DNA of 64,000 nt from Colwellia sp. 39_35_sub15_T18 (GTDB lineage: Bacteria > Pseudomonadota > Gammaproteobacteria > Enterobacterales > Alteromonadaceae): contig MAAE01000032.1 in assembly GCA_002162675.1 (NCBI GenBank), positions 176,320 to 240,319 of the forward strand, written 5' to 3'. A program made the position numbers and the translations under genes. Positions 56,701 through 64,000 of this stretch are shown here, piece after piece; position 1 is the first letter of the stretch; each line of letters opens with the position of its first letter. The notes under the pieces were generated by a model that was given only the letters and a program-made list of their open reading frames with translations, did not search any database and was not told where the DNA came from.

Positions 56701-58376
56701 GTGACAAAGTGGATGCATGGATTGGTAAAACACGTGGCTCTACGCCGGGTGTTGGTTTGATTTCACCGCCACCACATCATGATATCTATTCTATTGAAGA
56801 TTTATCACAACTTATTTTTGATCTTAAAAATGCTAACCGTGATGCACGTGTTAACGTTAAATTAGTGTCAGAAGCAGGTGTAGGTACTATCGCATCAGGC
56901 GTAGCGAAAGCTTATGCTGACGTAGTATTGATTGCCGGTCACGATGGCGGCACGGGTGCTTCACCATTGAGTTCAATTAAACACACGGGTTTACCGTGGG
57001 AGCTTGGTCTAGCCGAAACCCATCAAACATTGGTACGTAATAAACTACGTAGCCGTATTACCGTACAAACAGATGGTCAACTTAAAACACCACGAGATTT
57101 AGCCATTGCTACGTTGCTTGGTGCTGAAGAATACGGCATGGCAACAACAGCGTTAGTCGTTGAAGGTTGTATCATGATGCGTAAGTGTCATTTAAATACT
57201 TGCCCAGTGGGTATTGCTACACAAGATAAAGGTTTACGAGACAAGTTTACTGGTCGTGCTGATATTCTCGTTAATTTCTTTACCATGATGGCAGAAGGTT
57301 TACGCGAAATCATGGCTGAATTAGGCTTTAGTAGCATTGAAGAAATGGTTGGTCAGACTCAGTGTCTTACGCAACGTAAAGACGTTGACCATTGGAAATA
57401 CAGTGGTGTTGATTTAACGCCGTTATTGCACAAAGTAGAGTGCGATGAGAGCGAAACATTGTATAAATCAATTGGCCAAAAACATTTAATTGACGACATT
57501 ATTGATCGCAAGATGATGATTGATGCCCAAGCAGCGCTTGATGCGCAGCAAAGTGTTTCACTTGAATATGATGTTATCAATACCGACAGAACGATTGGTG
57601 CGATGATTTCTAATGAAATCTCTAAGAAATATCAAGCAGAAGGATTACCTGAAAATACCATTAACGTTAAGTTTAACGGCTCAGCAGGTCAAAGTTTCGG
57701 TTGTTTCTCAGCCAAAGGTTTACGTTTTGAGCTTGAAGGTGACGCCAATGATTACTTTGGTAAAGGACTATCGGGTGCAAACCTCGTTGTTTACCCAAGT
57801 AAACAAGCTAAGTTCTCGCCACGTGAAAACATCCTTATTGGTAACGTAGCCTTCTTTGGTGCGACTTCAGGTACTGCCTTTATACGTGGTATTGCCGGCG
57901 AACGTTTCTGTGTTCGTAATTCAGGCGCGAGCGTGGTTGTAGAAGGTATTGGTGACCACGGTTGTGAATACATGACCGGTGGTAAAGCGGTTATTTTAGG
58001 CGCAACGGGTCGTAACTTTGCGGCGGGTATGTCTGGTGGTGTTGCTTATGTACTTGATGTTAATAATGACTTCGCTCCTAAGTGTAATATGGAAATGGTC
58101 GCATTAGAAACGGTGGAAACTGATGCAGAAAGCCTTGAATTAAAAGCAATAATTACTCAACATTTTGACGCTACAGGCTCAGACGTTGCTAGTGAATTAT
58201 TAAGTGATTGGAACAACAGCGTTAAGCGTTTCGTGAAAGTCATGCCAGTTGATTACAAACGAATGCAAGGTTACATGAATGATGTACGCAGTAGCGGAAA
58301 ATTTGAGTCAGAGTATGACATTGCCGTTGAAGCTTTCGATATCCATTTAAACAACATAGCTAGCGCTAAAGCTTAA
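53769..58376 (+). CDS. gltB: Glutamate synthase (NADPH) large subunit
   Basis: 1535 residues (E. coli 1486 mature). The enzyme makes two glutamates from glutamine and 2-oxoglutarate. The amidotransferase Cys is in [15 protein letters not shown] (C21), exposed after propeptide removal. [20 protein letters not shown] near residue 47 is typical of GATase II. The synthase domain has [20 protein letters not shown] near residue 888, and [12 protein letters not shown]. The [3Fe-4S] Cys cluster is in [19 protein letters not shown] near residue 1135. The C-terminal beta-helix carries [20 protein letters not shown]. It is followed 20 bp later by gltD. Confidence 0.98.
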   Translation: MNDMSKKPQGLYRAEFEHDSCGIGFVANLKGKKSHDIIENALTMLSCMEHRGGTGFDVKSGDGAGILIQIPHEFLRQETATLGFNLPDAGDYGVGMIFFPPEQEQGEACRDVLNQNISELGLTLIGYRKVPGDNSMLGAASLATEPNIEQVFIAKPADLTAQAFERKLFVLRKYTSHKINASIAKERDEFYVTSMSSTKIVYKGQFTTEQVRQYYLDLQDERTISGMAMFHSRFSTNTFPAWRRAQPFRYIAHNGEINTVRGNINWMNAREALFNSVNFSDAELKMLNPICNNDNSDSANLDMAIELLVLSGRSLAQVMMMMVPEAWQTQTDMDETKRAFYEYYACIMEPWDGPASLSFTDGNVIGATLDRNGLRPSRYLLTEDGTLVMGSETGTLCVDQSTVVEKGRLQPGKIFIADLEQGRIISDDEVKQQVSSAQPYEQWLTENKIELDNLPVPTASIAQPPLKELRKIQKAFGYTNEDLNLVLAGMVGTSKEPLGAMGTDTPLAVLSDRPQQLSHYFKQLFAQVTNPPIDPIREELVMSLRGYIGRSLNLLDETAAHCHKVEIDQPVLTNEQLRKLQHIDNDHLQSKTISITFKASGGPGELKKALDRVCLYAKNAVEDDYEILILSDREVDSDHVAIPSVLATAAVHHYLIREKLRSHADIILESADIRETHHFATVIGYGAAAVNPYLALESMYGLRDEGVLDSNLSNDQITDKYTAAVGSGLLKTFSKMGISTLQSYLGAQVFEALGINSDVVDQYFTGTVSRIEGLSLDQIAQEALLRHREGFPEANRIAIENLLPTGGDYSWRHDGERHLFSPTVIRLLQHSTASNDTNQFKQYTKTVDDQSKEAFTLRGLLELSSDRPSIPLSEVEPIENIFKRFASGAMSFGSISWEAHTTLAIAMNRIGGKSNSGEGGEDPIRFTPLENGDSMNSRIKQVASGRFGVTSHYLANADELQIKMAQGAKPGEGGQLPGDKVDAWIGKTRGSTPGVGLISPPPHHDIYSIEDLSQLIFDLKNANRDARVNVKLVSEAGVGTIASGVAKAYADVVLIAGHDGGTGASPLSSIKHTGLPWELGLAETHQTLVRNKLRSRITVQTDGQLKTPRDLAIATLLGAEEYGMATTALVVEGCIMMRKCHLNTCPVGIATQDKGLRDKFTGRADILVNFFTMMAEGLREIMAELGFSSIEEMVGQTQCLTQRKDVDHWKYSGVDLTPLLHKVECDESETLYKSIGQKHLIDDIIDRKMMIDAQAALDAQQSVSLEYDVINTDRTIGAMISNEISKKYQAEGLPENTINVKFNGSAGQSFGCFSAKGLRFELEGDANDYFGKGLSGANLVVYPSKQAKFSPRENILIGNVAFFGATSGTAFIRGIAGERFCVRNSGASVVVEGIGDHGCEYMTGGKAVILGATGRNFAAGMSGGVAYVLDVNNDFAPKCNMEMVALETVETDAESLELKAIITQHFDATGSDVASELLSDWNNSVKRFVKVMPVDYKRMQGYMNDVRSSGKFESEYDIAVEAFDIHLNNIASAKA

Positions 58377-58396
58377 GCTGCCAAGGAGAATATATT

Positions 58397-59887
58397 ATGG
58401 GAAATCCAACAGGGTTTATCAACGTAGGTCGTGCCTTGCCAACTGAACGTCACGCAGGTGAACGTTTAATTGATTGGCTTGAAGTCTATGACAAAATACC
58501 ACAACAAGATGTAGAGCAACAAGCTTCTCGCTGTATGGATTGTGGTGTACCATTTTGCCAATCGGCAAAGTCAGAGTTTGCGCCTGCCGTTGCGGGTTGT
58601 CCAGTTAACAATGTTATTCCTGAATGGAACGACTTGATTTACCGAGGACGCTGGAAAGACGCAATAGCGTTATTGCATAAAACCAACAACTTCCCGGAGT
58701 TTACGGGTCGAGTATGTCCAGCACCTTGTGAGGGCGCTTGTGTACTTGGTATCAACGCTGATCCAGTGGCCATTAAGCTTCATGAAAAAGAAATTATTGA
58801 TCATGCCTTTAAAGAAGGTTGGGTTGTTGCTCAGCCACCATCAGCGCGTACCGGTAAAAACGTTGCTGTCATAGGCTCTGGTCCTGCCGGCCTTGCTGCT
58901 GCAGCACAGCTTAATAAAGCGGGTCATGTCGTTACTGTATATGAGCGCGCCGATCGTATTGGCGGTTTGTTAATGTACGGCATCCCTAACATGAAGCTGC
59001 AAAAAGAATTAGTGCAACGTCGTGTAGATATTTTAGCGGAAGAAGGCATTGTTTTTGTTACTAACACCGAAGTGGGTAAAGACATTAGTGTTGAACAGCT
59101 AGAAAGTGATTTTGATTCGGTAGTGTTATGTATTGGCGCAACCGTGCCTCGTGACTTACCAGTTGAAGGCCGTGAACTTAACGGTGTTCATTTTGCCATG
59201 GACTTCTTGAAAGCAAACACTAAAAGCTTACTCGACAGCGAACATAAAGATGGCCAGTACGTTAATGCTCAAGGCAAAAATGTTGTAGTTATTGGTGGTG
59301 GTGATACCGGTACCGATTGTATTGGTACCTCATTACGTCATCAATGTAGCAGCGCCATTCAACTAGAAATTATGCCGCGTCCGCCAGAAAAACGTGAAGA
59401 GAATAACAATCCTTGGCCACAATGGCCAAAACGTTTGTTAGTTGATTACGGTCAAAAGGAAGCGATTGAAACTCAAGGTCAAGATCCACGTCAATATTTA
59501 GTGATGACTAAAAAAATTGAAAGTGACGGGCAGGGTAATGTTAAAGCAGTTCATACTGTCGATATTACTTGGGAGCGTAATGACAAAGGTCAAATGTTCC
59601 CTAAAGAAGTTGCTGGCAGTGAAAAAGTACTTGCTGCCGATATCGTGCTTATCGCGATGGGCTTTATGGGTCCTGAAGGTGGTTTGATTGAGCAATTTGG
59701 TCTTGAGCAAGACAATCGCTCTAACATTGCCGCCGAATACGATAAGTTTGCAACCAGCAAGCCAGGCGTGTTCGCTGCGGGTGATGGCCGCCGTGGTCAA
59801 AGCTTGATAGTGTGGGCAATTGATGAAGGTCGTCGCTGTGCACGCGAAGTTGACAGTTATCTAATGGGGCAGAGTTACTTACCTTAA
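58397..59887 (+). CDS. gltD: Glutamate synthase small subunit
   Basis: 496 residues (E. coli 472). It passes electrons from NADPH through FAD and iron-sulfur clusters to GltB. Cys clusters are [10 protein letters not shown] near residue 47, then [11 protein letters not shown], and [14 protein letters not shown] near residue 105. FAD site [13 protein letters not shown] near residue 161, [20 protein letters not shown] near residue 181, NADPH site [19 protein letters not shown] near residue 297, and the C-terminal [29 protein letters not shown] before the ATG is a strong ribosome site. Confidence 0.97.
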   Translation: MGNPTGFINVGRALPTERHAGERLIDWLEVYDKIPQQDVEQQASRCMDCGVPFCQSAKSEFAPAVAGCPVNNVIPEWNDLIYRGRWKDAIALLHKTNNFPEFTGRVCPAPCEGACVLGINADPVAIKLHEKEIIDHAFKEGWVVAQPPSARTGKNVAVIGSGPAGLAAAAQLNKAGHVVTVYERADRIGGLLMYGIPNMKLQKELVQRRVDILAEEGIVFVTNTEVGKDISVEQLESDFDSVVLCIGATVPRDLPVEGRELNGVHFAMDFLKANTKSLLDSEHKDGQYVNAQGKNVVVIGGGDTGTDCIGTSLRHQCSSAIQLEIMPRPPEKREENNNPWPQWPKRLLVDYGQKEAIETQGQDPRQYLVMTKKIESDGQGNVKAVHTVDITWERNDKGQMFPKEVAGSEKVLAADIVLIAMGFMGPEGGLIEQFGLEQDNRSNIAAEYDKFATSKPGVFAAGDGRRGQSLIVWAIDEGRRCAREVDSYLMGQSYLP

Positions 59888-59952
59888 GAATTGTCTAGCG
59901 TTTATACTTTTATTGAGTATATACCGACATTCGTCTTTTGAAATATGAATAT

Positions 59953-59987
59953 AAGCCCCGTAGTGATAATCACTGCGGGGCTTTTTT
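59953..59987 (+). terminator. Rho-independent terminator of gltBD
   Basis: AAGCCCCG and CGGGGCTT arms, extended by AGTG/CACT, with an ATAAT loop and a run of six T, about 65 bp after gltD. Confidence 0.92.
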
Positions 59988-60018
59988 ATTTGTTTGTTTT
60001 TCAATTGTTTGGTAATTA

Positions 60019-60081
60019 TTCACCACCGAGTCGCAATGCTTCACAGAGGGTTCTCGGTGGTAAAGCTTGCTAAGCTGAATA
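60019..60081 (+). repeat. CACAGAG/CACCGAG dispersed repeat, copy 7 (short form)
   Basis: TTCACCACCGAGTCGCAATG, CTTCACAGAGGG, then TTCTCGGTGGTAAAGCTTGC and TAAGCTGAATAG. It lies between the gltBD terminator and the convergent thioesterase gene. Its right end uses CTCGGTGG in place of CTCTGTGG. Confidence 0.83.
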
Positions 60082-60088
60082 GTTACTG

Positions 60089-60559
60089 TCAGTTTTTAAC
60101 TAAAATCGCTTGCAGTGCTGTGCGTATTTTCTCAGGAATAGGCACCGACTTATTGGTTTTGCGACTCACAAATACATGCACAAAATGACCATGGGCACAG
60201 GCTTCATCCATTCCTTTCTTAAATATTGCCACCCCATATTGCACCGAACTGTTGCCCAGCTTATCTACTCTTAAGCCCGTTTCGATTTTATCTGGATAGG
60301 CAATTGCGCTGTTGTAGTTGCAACCAGAATTCACCACAAACCCTATAACAGGGCTGTTTTCAATGTCCAAGCCACCTTTTTCGATGAGATAATTATTGGC
60401 GGCGGTATCAAAGTAAGAATAATAGGTGACATTATTAACGTGCCCGTAAACGTCATTATCGCTCCAGCGCGTGGTGATATCATTGAAGACAAAATAGTTT
60501 TCTCGGCTCTGATTTTTACTTGTTGACACTTTATTTGTGGACACTGTATTTGTAGGCAT
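60089..60559 (-). CDS. Acyl-CoA thioesterase, 4HBT/YbgC-like hot-dog fold
   Basis: 156 residues from the second ATG (60559), chosen because AAGGAG lies 10 bases upstream of it but only one base from the first ATG at 60568. The catalytic Asp region is TTRWSDNDVYGHVNNVTYYS near residue 34. VNSGCNYNSAIAYPDKIETG and SVQYGVAIF follow in family order. Residues 2-17 come from 15-bp DNA repeats encoding TNTVS, TNKVS and TSK, an unusual low-complexity start. It probably hydrolyses an acyl-CoA. Likely cotranscribed with the alcohol dehydrogenase gene just upstream on the same strand. Confidence 0.88.
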   Translation of the reverse strand: MPTNTVSTNKVSTSKNQSRENYFVFNDITTRWSDNDVYGHVNNVTYYSYFDTAANNYLIEKGGLDIENSPVIGFVVNSGCNYNSAIAYPDKIETGLRVDKLGNSSVQYGVAIFKKGMDEACAHGHFVHVFVSRKTNKSVPIPEKIRTALQAILVKN

Positions 60560-60585
60560 AATCCCCATACTCCTTAATGTAATTG

Positions 60586-61749
60586 TTAATAGGCGGCCTG
60601 ATAAATGGCCAGTGCATCTTGGTAAGAGACTTCTCTGGGATTGTTATCTAACAATCGAACTTGCAACATCGCATCTTCAGCAAGCGTTGGTAAAAAGTCT
60701 GCGCTTATGTCCATTTCTTTTAGTCTAGAAGGGAGACCCAGTTCGCTAATTAATTTTTCAATGTTCTCAATTAATAGGGTACTAATATCGAGTGTGGTAC
60801 CGATAAAATTTTCATCAGGAAAAATAATTGCTGCCAACTCAGCGTAAAGATCAGCGGCGTTTACTAAATTGAAGCGCATTACGTGAGGCAACACCAAAGA
60901 ATTGCTTAAGCCATGCGGGATATGAAAATGCCCACCCAAAGGATAAGCCAATGCATGTACTGCCGCGACAGGTGAATTAGCAAATGCTTGACCTGCTAAC
61001 ATGGCAGCCAATAGCATCGCTTCACGGGCTTTTTTATCACTGCCATGATGAACTGCGGTTTGAATATTGCCCGCCATTAAACGCAAACTTTCTTTGGCCA
61101 TGAGATCAGATATGGGGTTCCTTTTAACCTTACTAGTATAGGCTTCAATGGAGTGTACCATAGCATCTATACCGGTAGCGGCAGTTACATGAGGAGGTAG
61201 TCCCATGGTAAGTTCGGCATCTAGCACGGCAATATCGGGTAAAAACAGTGGCGTCACCGCGCCCATTTTGGTGGTTTCACCAGAGGTCACGATAGCCACT
61301 TGGGTTACTTCTGAGCCCGTACCTGCTGTGGTGGGTACTTGAATTAATGGCAGTCGTTCACCACGGGCATTATTAATACCGTAGATGTCGGCTAATTGTT
61401 GTTTGCATTTTGGGTGAGCTAATAGGGCGGTAATTTTTGCAACGTCCATAGAGCTACCGCCACCAAAACCAATGATGGCATCAACATTGGCTGCTTTAGC
61501 AAGTTCAATGGCTTTTAAGACCACGGATTCTGGTGGATCAGCTTGCACATCACTGAAAACATGCACAGCTATATTGGTTTTATTAAAACTGTCTAAGGCG
61601 TTTTCATGCAGGCCTAATTGTTTAATTCCCTGATCGGTGATCAACAGCACCGATTGCATACCTTGTTGCTGGCAAATTTCAGCCAGGCGTGACGCAGCGC
61701 CCATTTCACAAATGATACATTGACTAGTGGAAAAAGTGAAAGCCTGCAT
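60586..61749 (-). CDS. Iron-containing alcohol dehydrogenase
   Basis: 387 residues from the ATG at 61749, which has AAGGA upstream. A frame continuing to 61869 would add 40 residues foreign to the family. Group III ADH. The NAD-binding GFGGGSSMDVAKITALL is near residue 95, and VPTTAGTGSEVTQVAIV near residue 138. Metal-site His residues lie in VHALAYPLGGHFHIPHGLSN near residue 262, with MVHSIEAYTS upstream. Substrate unknown; with a thioesterase next to it, fatty-aldehyde or polyol use are possible. Confidence 0.93.
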   Translation of the reverse strand: MQAFTFSTSQCIICEMGAASRLAEICQQQGMQSVLLITDQGIKQLGLHENALDSFNKTNIAVHVFSDVQADPPESVVLKAIELAKAANVDAIIGFGGGSSMDVAKITALLAHPKCKQQLADIYGINNARGERLPLIQVPTTAGTGSEVTQVAIVTSGETTKMGAVTPLFLPDIAVLDAELTMGLPPHVTAATGIDAMVHSIEAYTSKVKRNPISDLMAKESLRLMAGNIQTAVHHGSDKKAREAMLLAAMLAGQAFANSPVAAVHALAYPLGGHFHIPHGLSNSLVLPHVMRFNLVNAADLYAELAAIIFPDENFIGTTLDISTLLIENIEKLISELGLPSRLKEMDISADFLPTLAEDAMLQVRLLDNNPREVSYQDALAIYQAAY

Positions 61750-61881
61750 GTTTTTCCTTACCGTGTTTAACGGCTTGTTTGAGTAGGACTTCCTTAAGTC
61801 CGATACAGATTTTAGTATTGGACTTAAGGGTAAGGGTTCAATAGAATAGTTTATCGCTATTTTAACCAATAATCTTTATTT

Positions 61882-63120
61882 ATGTCTAAAACAATCCCGG
61901 TACCATTATATCCAATATATGTAGAGCTATCTGAATTGGAACTTAATGATTATCCTAAACTTAATGACTTTATAACCACGAACTCAGCATGGTCTGCAAC
62001 ACATTGGCAATGGGGGAAATCGTTTCTTGAATATACCGGTCGAAATAAATCAGTTCATACCTACGATAGGTTCCGCAATGAAATTGAAAAGTTCTTATTG
62101 TGGTCATTTCTCGAGAAAAAATTACCTATAGAGCAATTGAGAAAAACTGACATTTTAGACTATGCAGATTTTTGTTGGAAACCGCCAGTAACTTGGATTG
62201 GCACCAGTAACCAGGAGCGTTTTAAACTTAAAAACAGCTATTTCAATGTCAACGAATCATGGCGGCCATTTAAAATTCAAGCGGCTAAAAGTCAATTATC
62301 TAAAGAAGTTGATAAAAAGAAATATCGTCCGTCACAACAAACATTAACTTCTACTTTTACCGCCATTATCGTTTTTTACAACTACTTAATGGGTGAAGAG
62401 CTTTGTTATGGAAACCCAGCCCAAATAGCTAAAAAGGATTGTAAACATTTCATTAATGACACCCAAGTTAAAGAAATCAAGCGCTTGTCGAGCGCTCAAT
62501 GGCAATACCTTTTAGATACTGCAGTAGATATGGCTAATGAAGATCCTCTTTATGAAAGAAACCTTTTTGTTATTGCTTCACTGAAAACATTGTTTTTGAG
62601 AATATCTGAGCTGTCAGAGCGTGATAACTGGTCGCCAGTGATGGGACATTTTTGGCAAGATGAAGATGACAATTGGTGGTTAAAAATATTTGGTAAAGGC
62701 AGAAAGCTTCGTGATACCACAGTGCCATCTGATTTTATCCCTTTTTTAAAGCGATACCGTTTATATCGAGGACTTTCAGGCTTACCAACGAGTGGCGATA
62801 ATAACGTATTGGTTGAAAAAATACGCGGTCAAGGAGGAATGACCGCTAGGCATCTCAGGCGTTTAGTGCAAGACATATTTGATCATGCCTTTACTCGCAT
62901 GAGACAACTGGAGGGAGAAAATAAATCAATGAAACTCAAAGAAGCCACCACGCATTGGCTTAGACACACTGGCGCAAGTATGGAAATTGAACGTGGTCGA
63001 GCGTTAAAAGATTTATCTGAAGACTTAGGCCATGCAAGTATGGCGACCACAGATACAATTTATGTTCAGTCTGAGAATAAGAAAAGAGCTGAAAGTGGTA
63101 AAAGAAGAAAAGTAGATTAA
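61882..63120 (+). CDS. Tyrosine-type recombinase/integrase, orphan
   Basis: 412 residues. A core-binding domain (about 40-170) precedes the catalytic part. The first Arg is in LKTLFLRISELSERD near residue 240. The HxxR box is THWLRHTGASMEIERG near residue 356. The last His and Tyr are in LGHASMATTDTIYVQ near residue 381. The short basic tail RAESGKRRKVD ends the protein. It is unlike the island integrase at 41361. No attachment repeats or tRNA lie beside it, and the ribosome site is weak. Confidence 0.9.
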   Translation: MSKTIPVPLYPIYVELSELELNDYPKLNDFITTNSAWSATHWQWGKSFLEYTGRNKSVHTYDRFRNEIEKFLLWSFLEKKLPIEQLRKTDILDYADFCWKPPVTWIGTSNQERFKLKNSYFNVNESWRPFKIQAAKSQLSKEVDKKKYRPSQQTLTSTFTAIIVFYNYLMGEELCYGNPAQIAKKDCKHFINDTQVKEIKRLSSAQWQYLLDTAVDMANEDPLYERNLFVIASLKTLFLRISELSERDNWSPVMGHFWQDEDDNWWLKIFGKGRKLRDTTVPSDFIPFLKRYRLYRGLSGLPTSGDNNVLVEKIRGQGGMTARHLRRLVQDIFDHAFTRMRQLEGENKSMKLKEATTHWLRHTGASMEIERGRALKDLSEDLGHASMATTDTIYVQSENKKRAESGKRRKVD

Positions 63121-63221
63121 GTGGGGTCAGATGAACTTTAAATTAGGTTAACGATAATCATAAGCCGATTTTTTAAATTTAATGGGTAGAAAATATGTAG
63201 CTTACAAGCTACAATTTAATA

Positions 63222-63521
63222 ATGAAATATGAAGTAAAACAAACCTCAGTATTTAAGGCTTGGTTGAAAAGGCTAAAAGACAGGCAAGCTTTAAAGATCA
63301 TTGCATTAAGGTTAACGCGAGCAGTTAATGGGAACTTAGGTGATATAAAATCACTGAGTGGCAATTTAAGCGAAATGCGAATTTTTATTGGCAAAGGATA
63401 TCGTTTGTACTTCACTATTAAAAATGGGCAAGTGATAGTTTTACTTTGTGGTGGTGACAAATCGAGTCAAAGTAAAGATATTGAAAAAGCCAAAAAATTA
63501 TTAAGTGAGTTAGAGGATTAA
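63222..63521 (+). CDS. HigB-like (RelE superfamily) toxin
   Basis: 99 residues. TSVFKAWLKRLKDRQALKII, RLTRAVNGNLGDIKSLSG and EMRIFIGKGYRLYFTIKNGQ with VLLCGGDKSSQSKDI form the typical addiction-module killer protein. Such toxins cleave mRNA on ribosomes. It stands first, two bases before its antitoxin gene, the reverse order seen in HigBA systems. Confidence 0.9.
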   Translation: MKYEVKQTSVFKAWLKRLKDRQALKIIALRLTRAVNGNLGDIKSLSGNLSEMRIFIGKGYRLYFTIKNGQVIVLLCGGDKSSQSKDIEKAKKLLSELED

Positions 63522-63523
63522 TT

Positions 63524-63802
63524 ATGTCCAAACAATTAACAGAATTTAATCCATTTGAATTTATGGATACACAAGAAGAAATTAATGAATTTCTCATGGA
63601 TTGTTATCAAGATGAAGATCCAAATACTTTTGTAACTGCACTTGGTCAATTAGTAAAGCTCCATGGTGTTACTAGTGTTGCAGAGCAATCAGGTTTGAAT
63701 CGAGAAAGTATGTATAAGACGTTTAACGGTAAATCTCAACCCAAATGGGATACCGTTGTTCGAGTGTTAAAAACATTGAACGTTAATTTGTCATTTGCAT
63801 AA
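63524..63802 (+). CDS. HigA-like XRE antitoxin
   Basis: 92 residues. The helix-turn-helix part reads ALGQLVKLHGVTSVAEQSGL, NRESMYKTFNGKSQPKWDTV and VLKTLNVNLSFA, the usual addiction-module antidote. It would bind the toxin and its own promoter. Stop 63802 is followed by AT-rich DNA up to the IS end. Confidence 0.9.
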   Translation: MSKQLTEFNPFEFMDTQEEINEFLMDCYQDEDPNTFVTALGQLVKLHGVTSVAEQSGLNRESMYKTFNGKSQPKWDTVVRVLKTLNVNLSFA

Positions 63803-63885
63803 AACCATTTGAAGTGAATAGCTCGACGACGCATTGAACTATTATTTAAATAAGAACTTGAAAAGGTTAATAACAGCGTTTCTCT

Positions 63886-64000
63886 GGGGGGCGTTCAAAA
63901 TTCTGTGTCAGCTTAAATTGTTAAATATCGAGTACGCTGTCTAAACGTCCTTCAAAATAAATCGCTAACTGAGATAAACAAAGACTCCAATTGTGAATGG
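63886..64000 (-). mobile_element. End of an IS256-type insertion sequence, cut by the window edge
   Basis: The likely terminal repeat begins with a G run at 63886 and includes AAAATTCTGTGTCAG (63897-63911), the kind of end seen on many IS256-family elements. The transposase 3' end lies ten bases inside. Only one end is in the window. Confidence 0.7.
63921..64000 (-). CDS. IS256-family (mutator) transposase, C-terminal part
   Basis: The reverse strand reads IHNWSLCLSQLAIYFEGRLD then SVLDI and a TAA at 63921-63923. HNW...LSQLAI.FEGRLD is the usual C-terminus of IS256-type transposases. About 26 residues are visible; the rest lies beyond the window. Confidence 0.75.
   Translation of the reverse strand, partial: IHNWSLCLSQLAIYFEGRLDSVLDI

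Noticed and set aside
59498..59800. A 100-codon reverse frame inside gltD
   Set aside because: Shadow of a strongly conserved gene; no domain or start signal.
61750..61869. An N-terminal extension of the iron alcohol dehydrogenase
   Set aside because: The extra 40 residues do not fit the family, and the internal ATG at 61749 has a strong ribosome site.

Overview
The window is chromosomal DNA from a low-GC marine gammaproteobacterium of the Alteromonadales, most like Colwellia or Thalassotalea. This rests on close resemblance of Lrp, FtsK, SerS, LapC/YejM, GltB and the biotin enzymes to gammaproteobacterial families, on the order lrp-ftsK-lolA-rarA-crcB-serS (the E. coli order with crcB added), and on the AT-rich composition. 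It is an inference from recognised families; no database was searched.

Layout. 1-11.1 kb: N-degron transferases (bpt partial, aat), trxB, ald with divergent lrp, then ftsK-lolA-rarA-crcB-serS. 11.2-18.5 kb: a TlpA-like thioredoxin, an M14 carboxypeptidase, an AGCS amino-acid symporter, a zinc-ribbon membrane protein, a YeaC homologue and a 976-residue DUF349 protein. 18.7-26.5 kb: a ParE-type toxin-antitoxin pair, sppA-ansA, a DoxX protein, an EamA transporter with a candidate leader-peptide/attenuator, a YdjA-like nitroreductase and asnS. 27-32.5 kb: a complete biotin locus, bioA divergent from bioBFCD, with a BirA-like operator between. 32.5-41 kb: accessory-looking genes, including an orphan HicB, a divergent FtsZ, a decayed AraC regulator, an esterase, an HflX-type GTPase and a DUF4160/DUF2442 pair.

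41.16-46.84 kb: a compact integrative element of about 5.6 kb in tRNA-Pro(GGG). It is bounded by a perfect 45-bp repeat of the tRNA 3' part. It carries a tyrosine integrase, a zinc-ribbon protein with an HNH-like motif, and two predicted lipoproteins of unknown function. 47-60 kb: yejK and yejLM (lapC), pyrC, a pterin-synthase-like protein, an M23 peptidase and gltBD. 60-64 kb: a thioesterase, an iron alcohol dehydrogenase, an orphan integrase, a HigBA-like toxin-antitoxin pair and the end of an IS256-type insertion sequence cut by the window edge.

Two families of dispersed intergenic repeats run through the window: seven copies of a CACAGAG/CACCGAG module and three REP-like palindrome sites. 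One repeat copy sits between lolA and a diverged duplicate of its own 5' end. The best candidates for undescribed biology are the tRNA-Pro mini-island with its nuclease-like cargo, the second-type FtsZ, and the leader ORF plus terminator ahead of the EamA transporter.
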